Part shown: in pieces, positions 43,157-50,759 of the stretch
Numbering within the stretch: position 1 is the first letter of the stretch
Layout of the letters: the number at the start of each line of letters is the position of its first letter
Assembly (NCBI GenBank): GCA_003601775.1
Contig: PIYN01000009.1
Location: 1 to 59,607 of the forward strand
DNA length: 59,607 nt
DNA from: Candidatus Bathyarchaeota archaeon
GTDB taxonomy: Archaea; Thermoproteota; Bathyarchaeia; TCS64; PIYN01
Direction: 5' to 3'
The notes under the pieces: model-generated
Told to the model about the DNA's origin: nothing
Seen by the model: the letters and a program-made list of their open reading frames with translations, nothing else
Databases searched by the model: none
Made by a program: the position numbers and the translations under genes

Positions 43157-43216
43157 AGGCCGATGATGTTAAGGCATTAGGGCGATTGATGAGCGATCAG
43201 AGTTAAACTGAGGCCT
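43157..43216 (+). ncRNA. Candidate C/D box small RNA
   Basis: AGGCC (43157-43161) pairs perfectly with GGCCT (43212-43216), closing a 60-nt element. Just inside are ATGATGT (43163-43169, six of seven C-box bases, with the essential UGAU) and CTGA (43208-43211, exact D box). An internal TTGATGA (43186-43192) fits C'. No good D' box is present and the guide to the D box is slightly long (15 nt). A weak TATA (CATATTAA) lies about 26 bp before. It could instead be chance sequence in the leader of the GH172-like gene. Confidence 0.35.
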
Positions 43217-43299
43217 CTCGTAAACCCAACTCATTTCTTGTGGCGCATGTAAAGGCTAAAATCGTTTGGGGAGAGAATCGTTGTTGGAGGTTACATGAG

Positions 43300-44388
43300 T
43301 TGATCGGATATTCGAGTCTTGCTTCCCTTCCACGGCTGAGGGAGTACACAAGCCACAGGGTCTCCAGCTACGACCCGACAGGTGGCAACAGGGACGCATG
43401 GCGTATCCGGGGAGGAGAGAGGAGGGTCTTGGCGGAGATCGAGGGGCCTGGCTGCGTAAAGCACATCTGGATGACCCTCGGCATTCCCAAGGAGGATTAC
43501 CTGCGCCGGATCGTCCTGAGGTTCTTTTGGGACGACTGTCCAGAGCCGAGCGTCGAGTGCCCCATCGGGGACTTCTTCGGGATGGGACATGGGATACGCA
43601 AGGACTTCGTCTCCCTCCCCCTCCAGATGAGCCCCCAGGACGGAAAGGGGTTCAACTCCTGGTGGCCGATGCCCTTCAAGAGTAGAGCCCTTATAGAGGT
43701 TGAGAATCAGGGCGGGGAGGCCTACTGGCACTACTTCTACATCGACTATGAACGCTACAAGTCCGTTGAGGTCGTCGAGGACCTCGCCTACTTCCACGTC
43801 CAGTGGCGACGGGAGGCGGAGACGGATGGATGGGCCTACAGGGATCGGTTGAGTCGGGAGTCGATGAGGGAGGACCCACGTAACTTCAACAGGGATGGGA
43901 GGGAGAACTATGTCATACTGGAGGCCGAGGGAAACGGCATATACTGCGGCGCCCACCTCGATATCGACTGCTTCCACCGCAATCCGAACGACTGGTACGG
44001 CGAAGGCGACGACATGGTCTTCATCGATGGGGACAAGTGGCCGCCCTCGATACATGGGACGGGGACGGAGGATTGGTTCAACTGCGCCTACTGCCCAAGA
44101 GAGGAGTACAATGCACCATACCACGGCGTGATCCTCTACAGCGGCACGAAGGACTGGCCTTGGAGGGGGAAGCAGACGGTCTACCGCTACTACATCGAGG
44201 ACCCCATCCGCTTCTACAAGAGCATAAGGGTGACCATCGAGCACGGACACGCCAACAGGCTCAGCAACGACTACTCAAGCACAGCCTACTACTACCTCAC
44301 AGAACCAAAGAGAGGAGGACCACCCCTACCACCCGTCAACGAGAGGCTGCCAAGACCCAACGAGGAGATATACCAGCCAAAGACATAA
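43300..44388 (+). CDS. DUF2961 protein (glycoside hydrolase family GH172-like)
   Basis: A 362-residue jelly-roll protein. The family hallmarks are LASLPRLREYTSHRVSSYD at the N-terminus, TGGNRDAWRI, IEGPGCVKHIWMTLG, and in the C-terminal half GTGTEDWFNCAYCP and YRYYIEDPIRF with acidic residues expected in the active site. Characterised DUF2961/GH172 enzymes act on alpha-D-fructofuranosides or arabinofuranosides. The frame is open back to a GTG at 43240, but TTG at 43300 begins the conserved domain and has GGAGG 12 bases upstream. The gene is isolated, with no other sugar genes beside it. Confidence 0.82.
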   Translation: MIGYSSLASLPRLREYTSHRVSSYDPTGGNRDAWRIRGGERRVLAEIEGPGCVKHIWMTLGIPKEDYLRRIVLRFFWDDCPEPSVECPIGDFFGMGHGIRKDFVSLPLQMSPQDGKGFNSWWPMPFKSRALIEVENQGGEAYWHYFYIDYERYKSVEVVEDLAYFHVQWRREAETDGWAYRDRLSRESMREDPRNFNRDGRENYVILEAEGNGIYCGAHLDIDCFHRNPNDWYGEGDDMVFIDGDKWPPSIHGTGTEDWFNCAYCPREEYNAPYHGVILYSGTKDWPWRGKQTVYRYYIEDPIRFYKSIRVTIEHGHANRLSNDYSSTAYYYLTEPKRGGPPLPPVNERLPRPNEEIYQPKT

Positions 44389-44478
44389 CCCCTCCACCCT
44401 TTTTACAGCAGTTCAGAGCCCCACGAAAATCTTAATACACGGAGATCATAAAGGAGAAATGGAGAAAGACAGCTCCGG

Positions 44479-44566
44479 GCCGGGGTTTCCTAGCCAGGTA
44501 AGGAGCAGGCCTGCTAAGTCTGTGGCCCTCTGGGCCTCGTGGGTTCAAATCCCACCCCCGGCGCCA
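44479..44566 (+). tRNA. tRNA-Ser(GCT)
   Basis: An 88-nt type II tRNA with encoded CCA. The acceptor GCCGGGG pairs with CCCCGGC (44556-44562); D stem TCCT/AGGA; anticodon stem CAGGC/GTCTG around loop CTGCTAA gives anticodon GCT; long variable arm GGCCC-TCT-GGGCC; T arm GTGGG-TTCAAAT-CCCAC. All arms close, with one G-T in the anticodon stem. Confidence 0.95.
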
Positions 44567-44646
44567 ATTATAATTCACTAAATCCTCGGGCCTATCTCAT
44601 CTATATTTCCTGAACCTTCCCCCCCTTCATTTTCTCAACTTGTTGA

Positions 44647-44922
44647 TTAGGATTGGGAGTATAATTCTATGTAACCGCAATTTGTGCATCTAAGCCCTGA
44701 TACCTTGAGAACCTGTTCCTCCTCCCTCTTTATTATCCATCCTTTAGTTCTTCCTGTACGTTCACGCCAGAAGGGCCCCTCGATTACTATCCCCCGTACC
44801 ATCGGTGCCCCGAGGGAGGGGTCTACTGGAAGATGAGGGGTGTAGGGGCTGTATGCCTTGATAAAGAGTTCGCCCTTACGCATCTCTCCTCCACACTTTG
44901 GGCATCTCATATTGAGACTCAT
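44647..44922 (-). CDS. Small zinc-ribbon protein
   Basis: A 91-residue protein with a split zinc ribbon: MRCPKCGGEM at the N-terminus and LRCTNCGYIELY at the C-terminus, flanking a beta-rich middle. It resembles small PF20097-type zinc-ribbon proteins of unknown function. ATG at 44922 is used; a second ATG lies four codons in. Upstream is a tandem duplication of a TATA-containing 15-mer. Confidence 0.75.
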   Translation of the reverse strand: MSLNMRCPKCGGEMRKGELFIKAYSPYTPHLPVDPSLGAPMVRGIVIEGPFWRERTGRTKGWIIKREEEQVLKVSGLRCTNCGYIELYSQS

Positions 44923-44951
44923 GCGTCATCACTCTGAACTACCCATCGTAT

Positions 44952-44981
44952 CTTAAATAATCACTCCTTAAATAATCACTC
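44952..44981 (-). repeat. Tandem 15-bp duplication of a TATA-containing promoter unit
   Basis: CTTAAATAATCACTC occurs twice head-to-tail with no spacer (44952-44966, 44967-44981). On the minus strand each unit carries ATTATTTAAG, a plausible TATA box, 30-60 bp before the zinc-ribbon ATG. The duplication may give two alternative initiation sites. Confidence 0.6.
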
Positions 44982-45185
44982 CCTTCAAAGGGGCTCCCTC
45001 GCCCCTTAGATGCTGATCGAGGGGTGAGAAAAATAGACGATGAGGACCCTCTGTGTCATGAGAGCCGTCGTTGGGGGTGAGTGGGATGCACTGCTCTGCG
45101 ATCCCAGTTGCGGTTTATTTTTCCTTGATTGTAGCTTGGAGGTTAGAAAGAACGACGTGTCTTATGTTTTGAGACGGAAAAAGGG

Positions 45186-45839
45186 TTACGGAGGGGTTGC
45201 GAAGTAGTTCTCTACGAAGCTTGTGAAGCTCCGGTTGGTGGATAGGGCTGCGAGGATCACTCCCTCTGTGAGCATCTCGATGGACGCCTTTGTGAGGATC
45301 GTGAGGACGATGGGGTAGAAGATATGATACCAAGTGCTGAAGGGCATCTCTGGGGTGGCGAAGACCATGGGCAGGACGCTGAGGAAGATCCAGACCGTGA
45401 AGAGGGCCTCCGGGATGTAGGAGAGGAGCGTCGACGCTACGATGAGGGCCCTGTGACGCCCCTCGCTCTGGAGGCCGAGAGCCCGCATGAGGAGGCCGGC
45501 CGTTACTCCCGTCAGCGCCTTCCCTATGGGGAGGGCGAACCCGGTCACCAGGTTTCCCTTCGAGAACCCAAATACGTTGGCGGCGACCAGTCCCCCCACG
45601 AGCCCCGTCAGGCCTCCGATGGCCGGCCCCCCGTAGAGGGCGGCGATGAAGGTCGTCAGGTGTGATAGGTCGAGGGCGATGGAGACCGAGAGGGGGCCGA
45701 GGGGGATCTCCGGGAGGAGGGGTGCCAGCGAGATGGATAGCCAGGATAGGATGTTGCCGAGGGCCCCCATGATCCCCACGAAGGCGACGGCCTTCGCGGA
45801 TCCCCTCGTGACCTTCGTCCCAGATATCTCAGACCTCAT
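45186..45839 (-). CDS. ECF transporter S-component-like membrane protein
   Basis: A 217-residue protein with about six hydrophobic segments: KAVAFVGIMGALGNILSWL, then LDLSHLTTFIAALYGGPAIG and PIGKALTGVTAGLLMRAL. The AxxGxxxA-type first helix and glycine-rich central loops are typical of vitamin-binding S components of energy-coupling-factor transporters. The vitamin cannot be named, and no T or A component is adjacent. A minus-strand TATATA region lies about 40 bp upstream of the ATG, with AAGGTGG as ribosome site. About 260 bp downstream of it holds only a possible hairpin (CTCGCCCC/GGGGTGAG) and the zinc-ribbon promoter. Confidence 0.72.
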   Translation of the reverse strand: MRSEISGTKVTRGSAKAVAFVGIMGALGNILSWLSISLAPLLPEIPLGPLSVSIALDLSHLTTFIAALYGGPAIGGLTGLVGGLVAANVFGFSKGNLVTGFALPIGKALTGVTAGLLMRALGLQSEGRHRALIVASTLLSYIPEALFTVWIFLSVLPMVFATPEMPFSTWYHIFYPIVLTILTKASIEMLTEGVILAALSTNRSFTSFVENYFATPP

Positions 45840-45979
45840 CAGTTATCCACCTTTCTTGGAGCAGAGGTGATATAACCTATATATGAGTTACTACTTAAAA
45901 AAGAGTAATCATTTGATTAAACCCATTTTAGTTGAAAAATATTTAAAAATAATTATATTTAATTAACAAGGGGGAGATC

Positions 45980-46738
45980 GTGGCGTTCGAGGTGGAGATC
46001 GACGGCGTCCACGTCAAGATAACCCCCCTCGCGGAAGTGGAGCTCCGAAAGGGGGTGGGGGGGCTCTGCAAGTTCAGGTGCCGATGCGGGCTGGGAGAGG
46101 TCAGGATCACCCGTAGGGACCTGGAGGAGATTGGAGGTTCGAGCCCTCTCTCCGCCGTGAAGTACGACGTGGAGTTGACGAGGGAGTGGAACGAGCTACA
46201 GAGGAGGGCGTCGAGGGGGGAGATGGACTTCTTCGATTACGAGAAGGAGATGGGCCTCTGGATGGAGCGTAGGCGGATCAGAGGCGGCCTCGAGGCCCTC
46301 TCGGAGTATGAGACAACCCTGAGGGTGCGATGCCCCTTCTGCGGTAGGACCTACCGCTTCCTCGTGAAGATGGAGAATCCCCTGAGGGCGCTGGAGGCGA
46401 TGGACCCCATCGAGGCCTTCAAGAAGCTGAGCGTGGACCTCCGGAGACACGCAAGGCCCCTCGCCCGGGTCGGCTTCAAAAGGGGCTTCGGATCCCCTGA
46501 GGTTTACCTCCAGCACCTCAAGAGGCTCGCAGAGGAGGAGGATCTCCTGGAGAAGCTGTCCGAGAGGCTCAGAGATGAGGTGGAGGCACTGTTCGAGGAG
46601 CCGAGGACGGAGTTCACCCTCTCCCAACTGAGGAGGCTGAAGAGGAGTATAGAGCGCTTCGCGGCAGAGTATAAGAGGGGGAATGAGACTCTCCTCGGGG
46701 GCGAGCTCAAGGCCCTGATCTCCGATTTCAGGGGTTAG
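45980..46738 (+). CDS. Uncharacterised protein with paired Cys motifs
   Basis: A 252-residue protein not recognised. Cysteines at CKFRCRCG (residues about 30-37) and CPFCGRTY (about 118-125) could form one zinc site across the chain. Residues about 160-250 are strongly charged and helical, probably coiled coil (LEKLSERLRDEVEALFE). The start is GTG behind GGGGGAGA, after an AT-rich promoter. It precedes the trm56-tfe run by about 95 bp, so a role in RNA or transcription is possible but unproven. Confidence 0.65.
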   Translation: MAFEVEIDGVHVKITPLAEVELRKGVGGLCKFRCRCGLGEVRITRRDLEEIGGSSPLSAVKYDVELTREWNELQRRASRGEMDFFDYEKEMGLWMERRRIRGGLEALSEYETTLRVRCPFCGRTYRFLVKMENPLRALEAMDPIEAFKKLSVDLRRHARPLARVGFKRGFGSPEVYLQHLKRLAEEEDLLEKLSERLRDEVEALFEEPRTEFTLSQLRRLKRSIERFAAEYKRGNETLLGGELKALISDFRG

Positions 46739-46833
46739 AGATGTAGGGTGGGCCCATAAACCCCTTATGGCCCGAGTAAGAAGAGGATTGTGAGAGAGGC
46801 CCGGAAGAGGAGGCCTCGAGCCGGTGAGGTCAG

Positions 46834-47403
46834 ATGAGCATCATCGTCCTGAGGCTGGGGCATAGGCCCATGCGCGATAAGAGGGTGACCACCCACCTCT
46901 TCTTAGCGGCGAGGGCCCTGGGCGCCGAGGGGGCGATCTACTCTGGGGTGAGGGATAGGAGCGTGGAGGAGTCCATCTCTGAGGTCTGCAGGGACTGGGG
47001 AGGGAACTTTAAGGTTGAGTATACGGAGAACTGGAAGAGGACCATAAGGGAGTGGAAGAAGGGGAGGGGGAAGGTCGTCCACCTCACGATGTACGGGCTA
47101 CCCATCCAGGACGTGATCTCGGAGATCAGGGCCAACCCCTCAGAGAAGCTCGTGGTCGTCGGCGGGGCGAAGGTCCCGCCGGAGGTCTACCACCTCGCTG
47201 ACTGGAACGTCGCCGTCACCTCCCAGCCCCACTCCGAGGTCTCAGCCCTGAGCATCTTCCTCCACGAACTCTTCCAGGGGAGGGAACTCTATAGGGAGTT
47301 TGAGGGCGCGAGGATAAGGATCGTCCCCCAGGAGAGAGGGAAGAAGGTGATCAGAGTTGGCGAGGGGGAAACAGAAGACCTCTCCCCCTTTGAAAGTATT
47401 TAA
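46834..47403 (+). CDS. trm56: tRNA (cytidine(56)-2'-O)-methyltransferase
   Basis: A 189-residue SPOUT methyltransferase found only in archaea. The opening VLRLGHRPMRDKRVTTHL is diagnostic; ARALGAEGAIYSG and the knot region VVHLTMYGLP, LVVVGGAKVPPEVY and NVAVTSQPHSEVSAL follow in order. It methylates C56 in the T-loop of tRNA. ATG is preceded by GGTGAGG. The TFE gene begins 50 bp later on the same strand. Confidence 0.95.
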   Translation: MSIIVLRLGHRPMRDKRVTTHLFLAARALGAEGAIYSGVRDRSVEESISEVCRDWGGNFKVEYTENWKRTIREWKKGRGKVVHLTMYGLPIQDVISEIRANPSEKLVVVGGAKVPPEVYHLADWNVAVTSQPHSEVSALSIFLHELFQGRELYREFEGARIRIVPQERGKKVIRVGEGETEDLSPFESI

Positions 47404-47453
47404 TACTTCCCAAGCACATTATTTAATGGGCATGGAGGAGGTCGCCAATCCCC

Positions 47454-47966
47454 TTGTACGCCAACATCAATGACGAAGTCCTCTACACCATCGCCAAGAT
47501 CATCGGGGGAGATGAGGCAGTGGCTATTGTAAAGGAGATGAAGAACGGCGAGGAGTTCACCGTCGAGGACCTCGCCCTGAGGACCGGGATAAGGGTTAAC
47601 GACGTCCGGAAGGTCATCTACAAGCTCTACAACCACTCCCTCGTCGCCTCCAGGAGGTTCAGGAACCCGGAGACAGGGTGGTTCGTCTTCCAATGGAAGC
47701 TCCAGCCGGAGCTCGTCGAGGGCTTCGTGCAGAGCATGAAGCAGAAGATCCTGAAGAAGCTGAGGATCCGCCTCGAGTATGAACGCGGCCACGAGTTCTA
47801 TCACTGTGGAAATCCGAACTGCCCGAAGGTCTCCTTCGAGGAGGCGATGGAGCTGGTCTTCCGCTGTCCCAAGTGCGGGGGCTTCCTCAGACCCTATGAT
47901 AACCGGCCTGTGATAGAGGCCCTTGAGAAGAAGGTAAGGGAGTTGGAGGAGGAGTTGGACCAATGA
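47454..47966 (+). CDS. tfe: Transcription factor E (TFE, TFIIE alpha homologue)
   Basis: A 170-residue TFE. An N-terminal extended winged helix covers residues about 1-90 (GEEFTVEDLALRTGIRVNDV, WFVFQWKL); a zinc ribbon (CGNPNCP and FRCPKCGG) covers about 118-145, and a short coiled tail follows. TFE helps open promoter DNA with RNA polymerase and TBP/TFB. The start is TTG, with GGAGGAGG 15 bases upstream. The stop overlaps the HD-domain gene as ATGA. Confidence 0.93.
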   Translation: MYANINDEVLYTIAKIIGGDEAVAIVKEMKNGEEFTVEDLALRTGIRVNDVRKVIYKLYNHSLVASRRFRNPETGWFVFQWKLQPELVEGFVQSMKQKILKKLRIRLEYERGHEFYHCGNPNCPKVSFEEAMELVFRCPKCGGFLRPYDNRPVIEALEKKVRELEEELDQ

Positions 47967-48520
47967 GGCTGCCTGATAGGGCTGAGGCGATAGAGATGCT
48001 GTGGGAGGCCGGGTGTCCCCGGAACGTCGTGGAGCACTGCATCAAGGTTGCGTCCCTCGCGGTGGAGATCGCCGAGGCCGTTAGGGAGAGGGGCGTCAAG
48101 GTGGATCTGAGGCTCGTGGAGGTGGGGGCGATACTCCACGACATCGGAAGGTCGAGGACCCATGGCGTCGAGCACGGGGTAGTTGGCGGACGTATAGTGA
48201 GGAAGATGGGGCTATCTGAGGAGGTGGCACGGATCGTGGAGAGACATGTGGGGGCGGGGATCACCCTGGAGGAGGCCGTGAAATTGGGCCTCCCCCCCGA
48301 GGACTATACCCCCAAGACCTTGGAGGAGAAGATCGTCTGCTACGCCGATAAACTCATCGAGGGGGAGAAGAGGGTGGACTTGGAGGAGACCATCCACAAG
48401 TTCTCACAGGAACTGGGGGAGGACCATCCCTCCCTGGAACGACTCAGGGCCCTCCAAGAGGAGATCATAAAGTTAGCCGGGGGCAAGGCCTTCATAGAAA
48501 CATCAATAAAGGCCTCTTGA
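47963..48520 (+). CDS. HD-domain hydrolase (TIGR00295 type)
   Basis: A 185-residue HD phosphohydrolase. His in VEHCIKVASLA, the HD pair in GAILHDIGRSRTHGVEH, and Asp in CYADKLIEGEKR complete the metal site. The archaeal TIGR00295 group is linked with nucleotide or phosphate-ester hydrolysis, but the substrate is unknown. It overlaps tfe by four bases, and tRNA-Val begins 12 bp after its stop. Confidence 0.88.
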   Translation: MRLPDRAEAIEMLWEAGCPRNVVEHCIKVASLAVEIAEAVRERGVKVDLRLVEVGAILHDIGRSRTHGVEHGVVGGRIVRKMGLSEEVARIVERHVGAGITLEEAVKLGLPPEDYTPKTLEEKIVCYADKLIEGEKRVDLEETIHKFSQELGEDHPSLERLRALQEEIIKLAGGKAFIETSIKAS

Positions 48521-48532
48521 CGCTGAGAGGTT

Positions 48533-48610
48533 GGGCCGGTCGTCCAGCATGGTCAGGACGCTGCCCTTACGAGGCAGAGGTCGCCGGTTCAAGTCCGGCC
48601 CGGCCCACCA
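48533..48610 (+). tRNA. tRNA-Val(TAC)
   Basis: A 78-nt tRNA with encoded CCA. Acceptor GGGCCGG pairs with CCGGCCC; D stem GTCC/GGAC; anticodon stem CTGCC/GGCAG around CTTACGA gives anticodon TAC; T arm GCCGG-TTCAAGT-CCGGC. No intron is needed. It lies so close to the HD gene that it may be cotranscribed with it. Confidence 0.95.
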
Positions 48611-48682
48611 TTAAAGCCGCCTTTGCGCGGTGGTTCTCCAACTGATCGACTAGTGACCTCATCGCCTCCTTGGGTTAAGCCA

Positions 48683-48688
48683 TTTATA
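48683..48688 (+). promoter_or_regulatory. TATA box for the metallo-beta-lactamase-fold gene
   Basis: TTTATA centred 27 bp before GTG at 48713, fitting a leaderless transcript and supporting that start. Confidence 0.5.
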
Positions 48689-48712
48689 GGGTTTTAAGGG
48701 AGCATTTACTGG

Positions 48713-49378
48713 GTGATTGCAGGGTTGGTATTGGTTAGGTGGCATGGTCACTCCTGCTTTGAGGTATGCAACTCAGTGACTATTGTAACGGATCCGCATG
48801 ATGGTGTTTCCCTCGGGCTCCCGCCTCCGAGGGTCAAGGCCGACGTCATCCTCATCTCCCATGGCCACGATGACCATGCCAGCGGGAGGTCGCTCGTCGG
48901 CAAGCCCGATGCTGTCGTCATAGACGAGCCCGGGGCTTACATGGTGAAGGGTGCGAGGATCAAAGGGGTCAAGGCCTTCCACGATGATGTCCAGGGGCGG
49001 CGACTCGGGTTCAACACCATCTTCGTCTTCGAGGTCGAGGGGGTGCGTTTCTCCCACCTGGGCGACCTCGGGCATGTCTTGACCCCGGAGCAGGTCGAGG
49101 AGATGGGTCAGGTCGATGTCCTCATGGTCAGCGTCGGCGGGGACTACACCTTGGCCGAGGAGAACATCGAGAGGATAGGGCCGAGGGTCGTCATCCCGAT
49201 GCACTACTGGGTTGAGGGTATCATCTTCCCCTACTTCCCCCTCGCCGATGTCGAGGAGTTCCTGAGGGATCGACCTAATGTCAGACGCCTCGGCAGACCC
49301 GAGACCACCTATAGTAGGGAGACCCTGCCAACGGAGAGGGAGATCCACGTATTCAGCCTTGAGGCCTCGCCCCATTAA
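48713..49378 (+). CDS. UlaG-like metallo-beta-lactamase fold hydrolase
   Basis: A 221-residue MBL-fold protein. VRWHGHSCFEV opens the fold, ISHGHDDHASG is the HxHxDH metal motif, SHLGDLGHVLTPEQ and MVSVGGDYTL follow, and VIPMHYW supplies the last His. UlaG-like proteins hydrolyse lactones or phosphodiesters; archaeal members are mostly uncharacterised. GTG at 48713 is chosen from its TATA distance; TTG codons at 48725 and 48731 are alternatives. Confidence 0.85.
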   Translation: MIAGLVLVRWHGHSCFEVCNSVTIVTDPHDGVSLGLPPPRVKADVILISHGHDDHASGRSLVGKPDAVVIDEPGAYMVKGARIKGVKAFHDDVQGRRLGFNTIFVFEVEGVRFSHLGDLGHVLTPEQVEEMGQVDVLMVSVGGDYTLAEENIERIGPRVVIPMHYWVEGIIFPYFPLADVEEFLRDRPNVRRLGRPETTYSRETLPTEREIHVFSLEASPH

Positions 49379-49431
49379 GGCAGGGATGTGATCAAGGCCT
49401 CGGTCAGGGGGTAGAGAAACCTTCCCGGCGG

Positions 49432-50688
49432 TTATCTGAGGAAGGACTGTAGTTTTACACGCCAGGGCTCCGCCATCATGAGTCCCCTCTCGATCGACTT
49501 CCTCGCCTCCTCGAGGTCGATGTGTTTGAGCATGGAGAGGACCACGGCGTCGAGGGTCCTCCAAGACCTGCCGATGAACTGCACCCCGACGACCCTCCCC
49601 CCATCAACTAAGAGCCTCCAGTAATCACCCCCACCTTCATGCTCGACTATATCGAGCTTGGATGGGCGGGGATATGTCGCCGTTGTCCACCCGATGGAGG
49701 CCATGAAGGTCTCGTGGAGGTCGAGGGTGACCATGTTGAGGGAGCCCTCGTAGACTCGTGGCCTGCCAGCGCAGTTGTAGCCGGCGATCTTCCCCTGGGT
49801 GACGGCGCTTGACCACTGTAGGCTAAGGATCTTCCGGTCCGTCAGGAGGTCTGGGGTCTCGACGCAGTCCCCGCAGGCATAGATTTCCTCCTCGCTGGTC
49901 TGCATCCGCTCGTCGACGACGATGCCCCCCGTTGAGCCTATCTCTATCCCCGCCCTCTTGGCGAGGTCCACGTTGGGGCGCATGCCCGTAGCCAGGATCA
50001 CCATGTCGCAGTCGATCTCCCCCTCCTCCAGCGCTATCCCCGTGACCCTCTCCCCCCCAAGTATCTGGGAGACCCCCTCCCCCGTCACCAAGTCGATGCC
50101 GTAGCGCCTCAGGATGCCCTCCATGAGGGCCGCAGGCTCCCTGTCTAAGATCCTCGGGAGGACCCAGTCAAGGGCCTCGATGAGGGTCACCTCGCACCCC
50201 CTCTTCCTCAGGGAGAGGCAGGTCTCGACGCCTATGGGTCCGGAACCCACGACGACGATCCTCCCCCCATGGAACTGGGCGATGCCGTCGGCGTCCCTCA
50301 ACGTCTTGAAGGCGAAGACCCCCCGCTTATCCAGACCCCCTATGCGGGGGACGAAGGGCACGCTACCGGTCGCGATGATGAGCCTGCTGTAGGGTATCTC
50401 ACCTCCCCCAGTGACCACCACCTTCTCCTTGGGATCAACCTCCAGGACGGTCGTCCCGAAGAGGGCCCTTACACCCATCCGGGCGTAATCCTCCCAGTCC
50501 TTGAGGAAGACCTCGCTCCGGTTCATGGCGCCGGATACGTAGTGGTAGAGGACGCAGGCCGAGTACTCGGGCTCCCCCTCCTCCGAGATCATCGTGATGC
50601 CCGTCTCTCTATCGATCGACCTGAAGGCCTCCGCGGCGCTGTTACCCGCGGCGCCGTTCCCTATGATCACCACGTCTTCCTTGACCAT
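49432..50688 (-). CDS. FAD-dependent NAD(P)H oxidoreductase, candidate AOR flavin subunit
   Basis: A 418-residue two-dinucleotide-binding flavoprotein. VIIGNGAAGNSAAEAFR binds FAD, IVVVGSGPIGVETCLSL near residue 150 binds NAD(P)H, and YACGDCVETPDL near residue 280 is the second FAD motif. No redox-active CxxxxC disulfide is seen, so it resembles NADH oxidase/rubredoxin reductase types. It is divergent from a 4Fe-4S protein and an AOR, paralleling AorC with AorA and AorB of Aromatoleum. The ATG is 28 bp from the shared TATA element. Confidence 0.85.
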   Translation of the reverse strand: MVKEDVVIIGNGAAGNSAAEAFRSIDRETGITMISEEGEPEYSACVLYHYVSGAMNRSEVFLKDWEDYARMGVRALFGTTVLEVDPKEKVVVTGGGEIPYSRLIIATGSVPFVPRIGGLDKRGVFAFKTLRDADGIAQFHGGRIVVVGSGPIGVETCLSLRKRGCEVTLIEALDWVLPRILDREPAALMEGILRRYGIDLVTGEGVSQILGGERVTGIALEEGEIDCDMVILATGMRPNVDLAKRAGIEIGSTGGIVVDERMQTSEEEIYACGDCVETPDLLTDRKILSLQWSSAVTQGKIAGYNCAGRPRVYEGSLNMVTLDLHETFMASIGWTTATYPRPSKLDIVEHEGGGDYWRLLVDGGRVVGVQFIGRSWRTLDAVVLSMLKHIDLEEARKSIERGLMMAEPWRVKLQSFLR

Positions 50689-50711
50689 CGCGTGGAAGAG
50701 GGAGAATAAGT

Positions 50712-50720
50712 GATATATAA
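50712..50720. promoter_or_regulatory. Shared bidirectional TATA element of the AOR locus
   Basis: GATATATAA lies 28 bp from the minus-strand flavoprotein ATG (50688), fitting a leaderless start there. It also suits plus-strand initiation near 50743, before the ferredoxin start at 50760. One near-palindromic TATATA appears to serve both directions. Confidence 0.5.
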
Positions 50721-50759
50721 GGGTCTTAGGTGGAAATTTATAATCTGAGGAGAGTTAGG

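Noticed and set aside
43181-43185. GCGA as a D' box for the candidate C/D RNA
   Set aside because: It matches only the GA of CUGA and abuts the C' box with no loop, so a normal internal kink-turn would not form; the candidate rests on the C, C' and D boxes and closing stem.
44539-44566. 28-bp sequence nearly repeated at 59515-59542 on the minus strand
   Set aside because: It is the shared T arm and acceptor end of two serine tRNAs, not a mobile-element repeat by itself.
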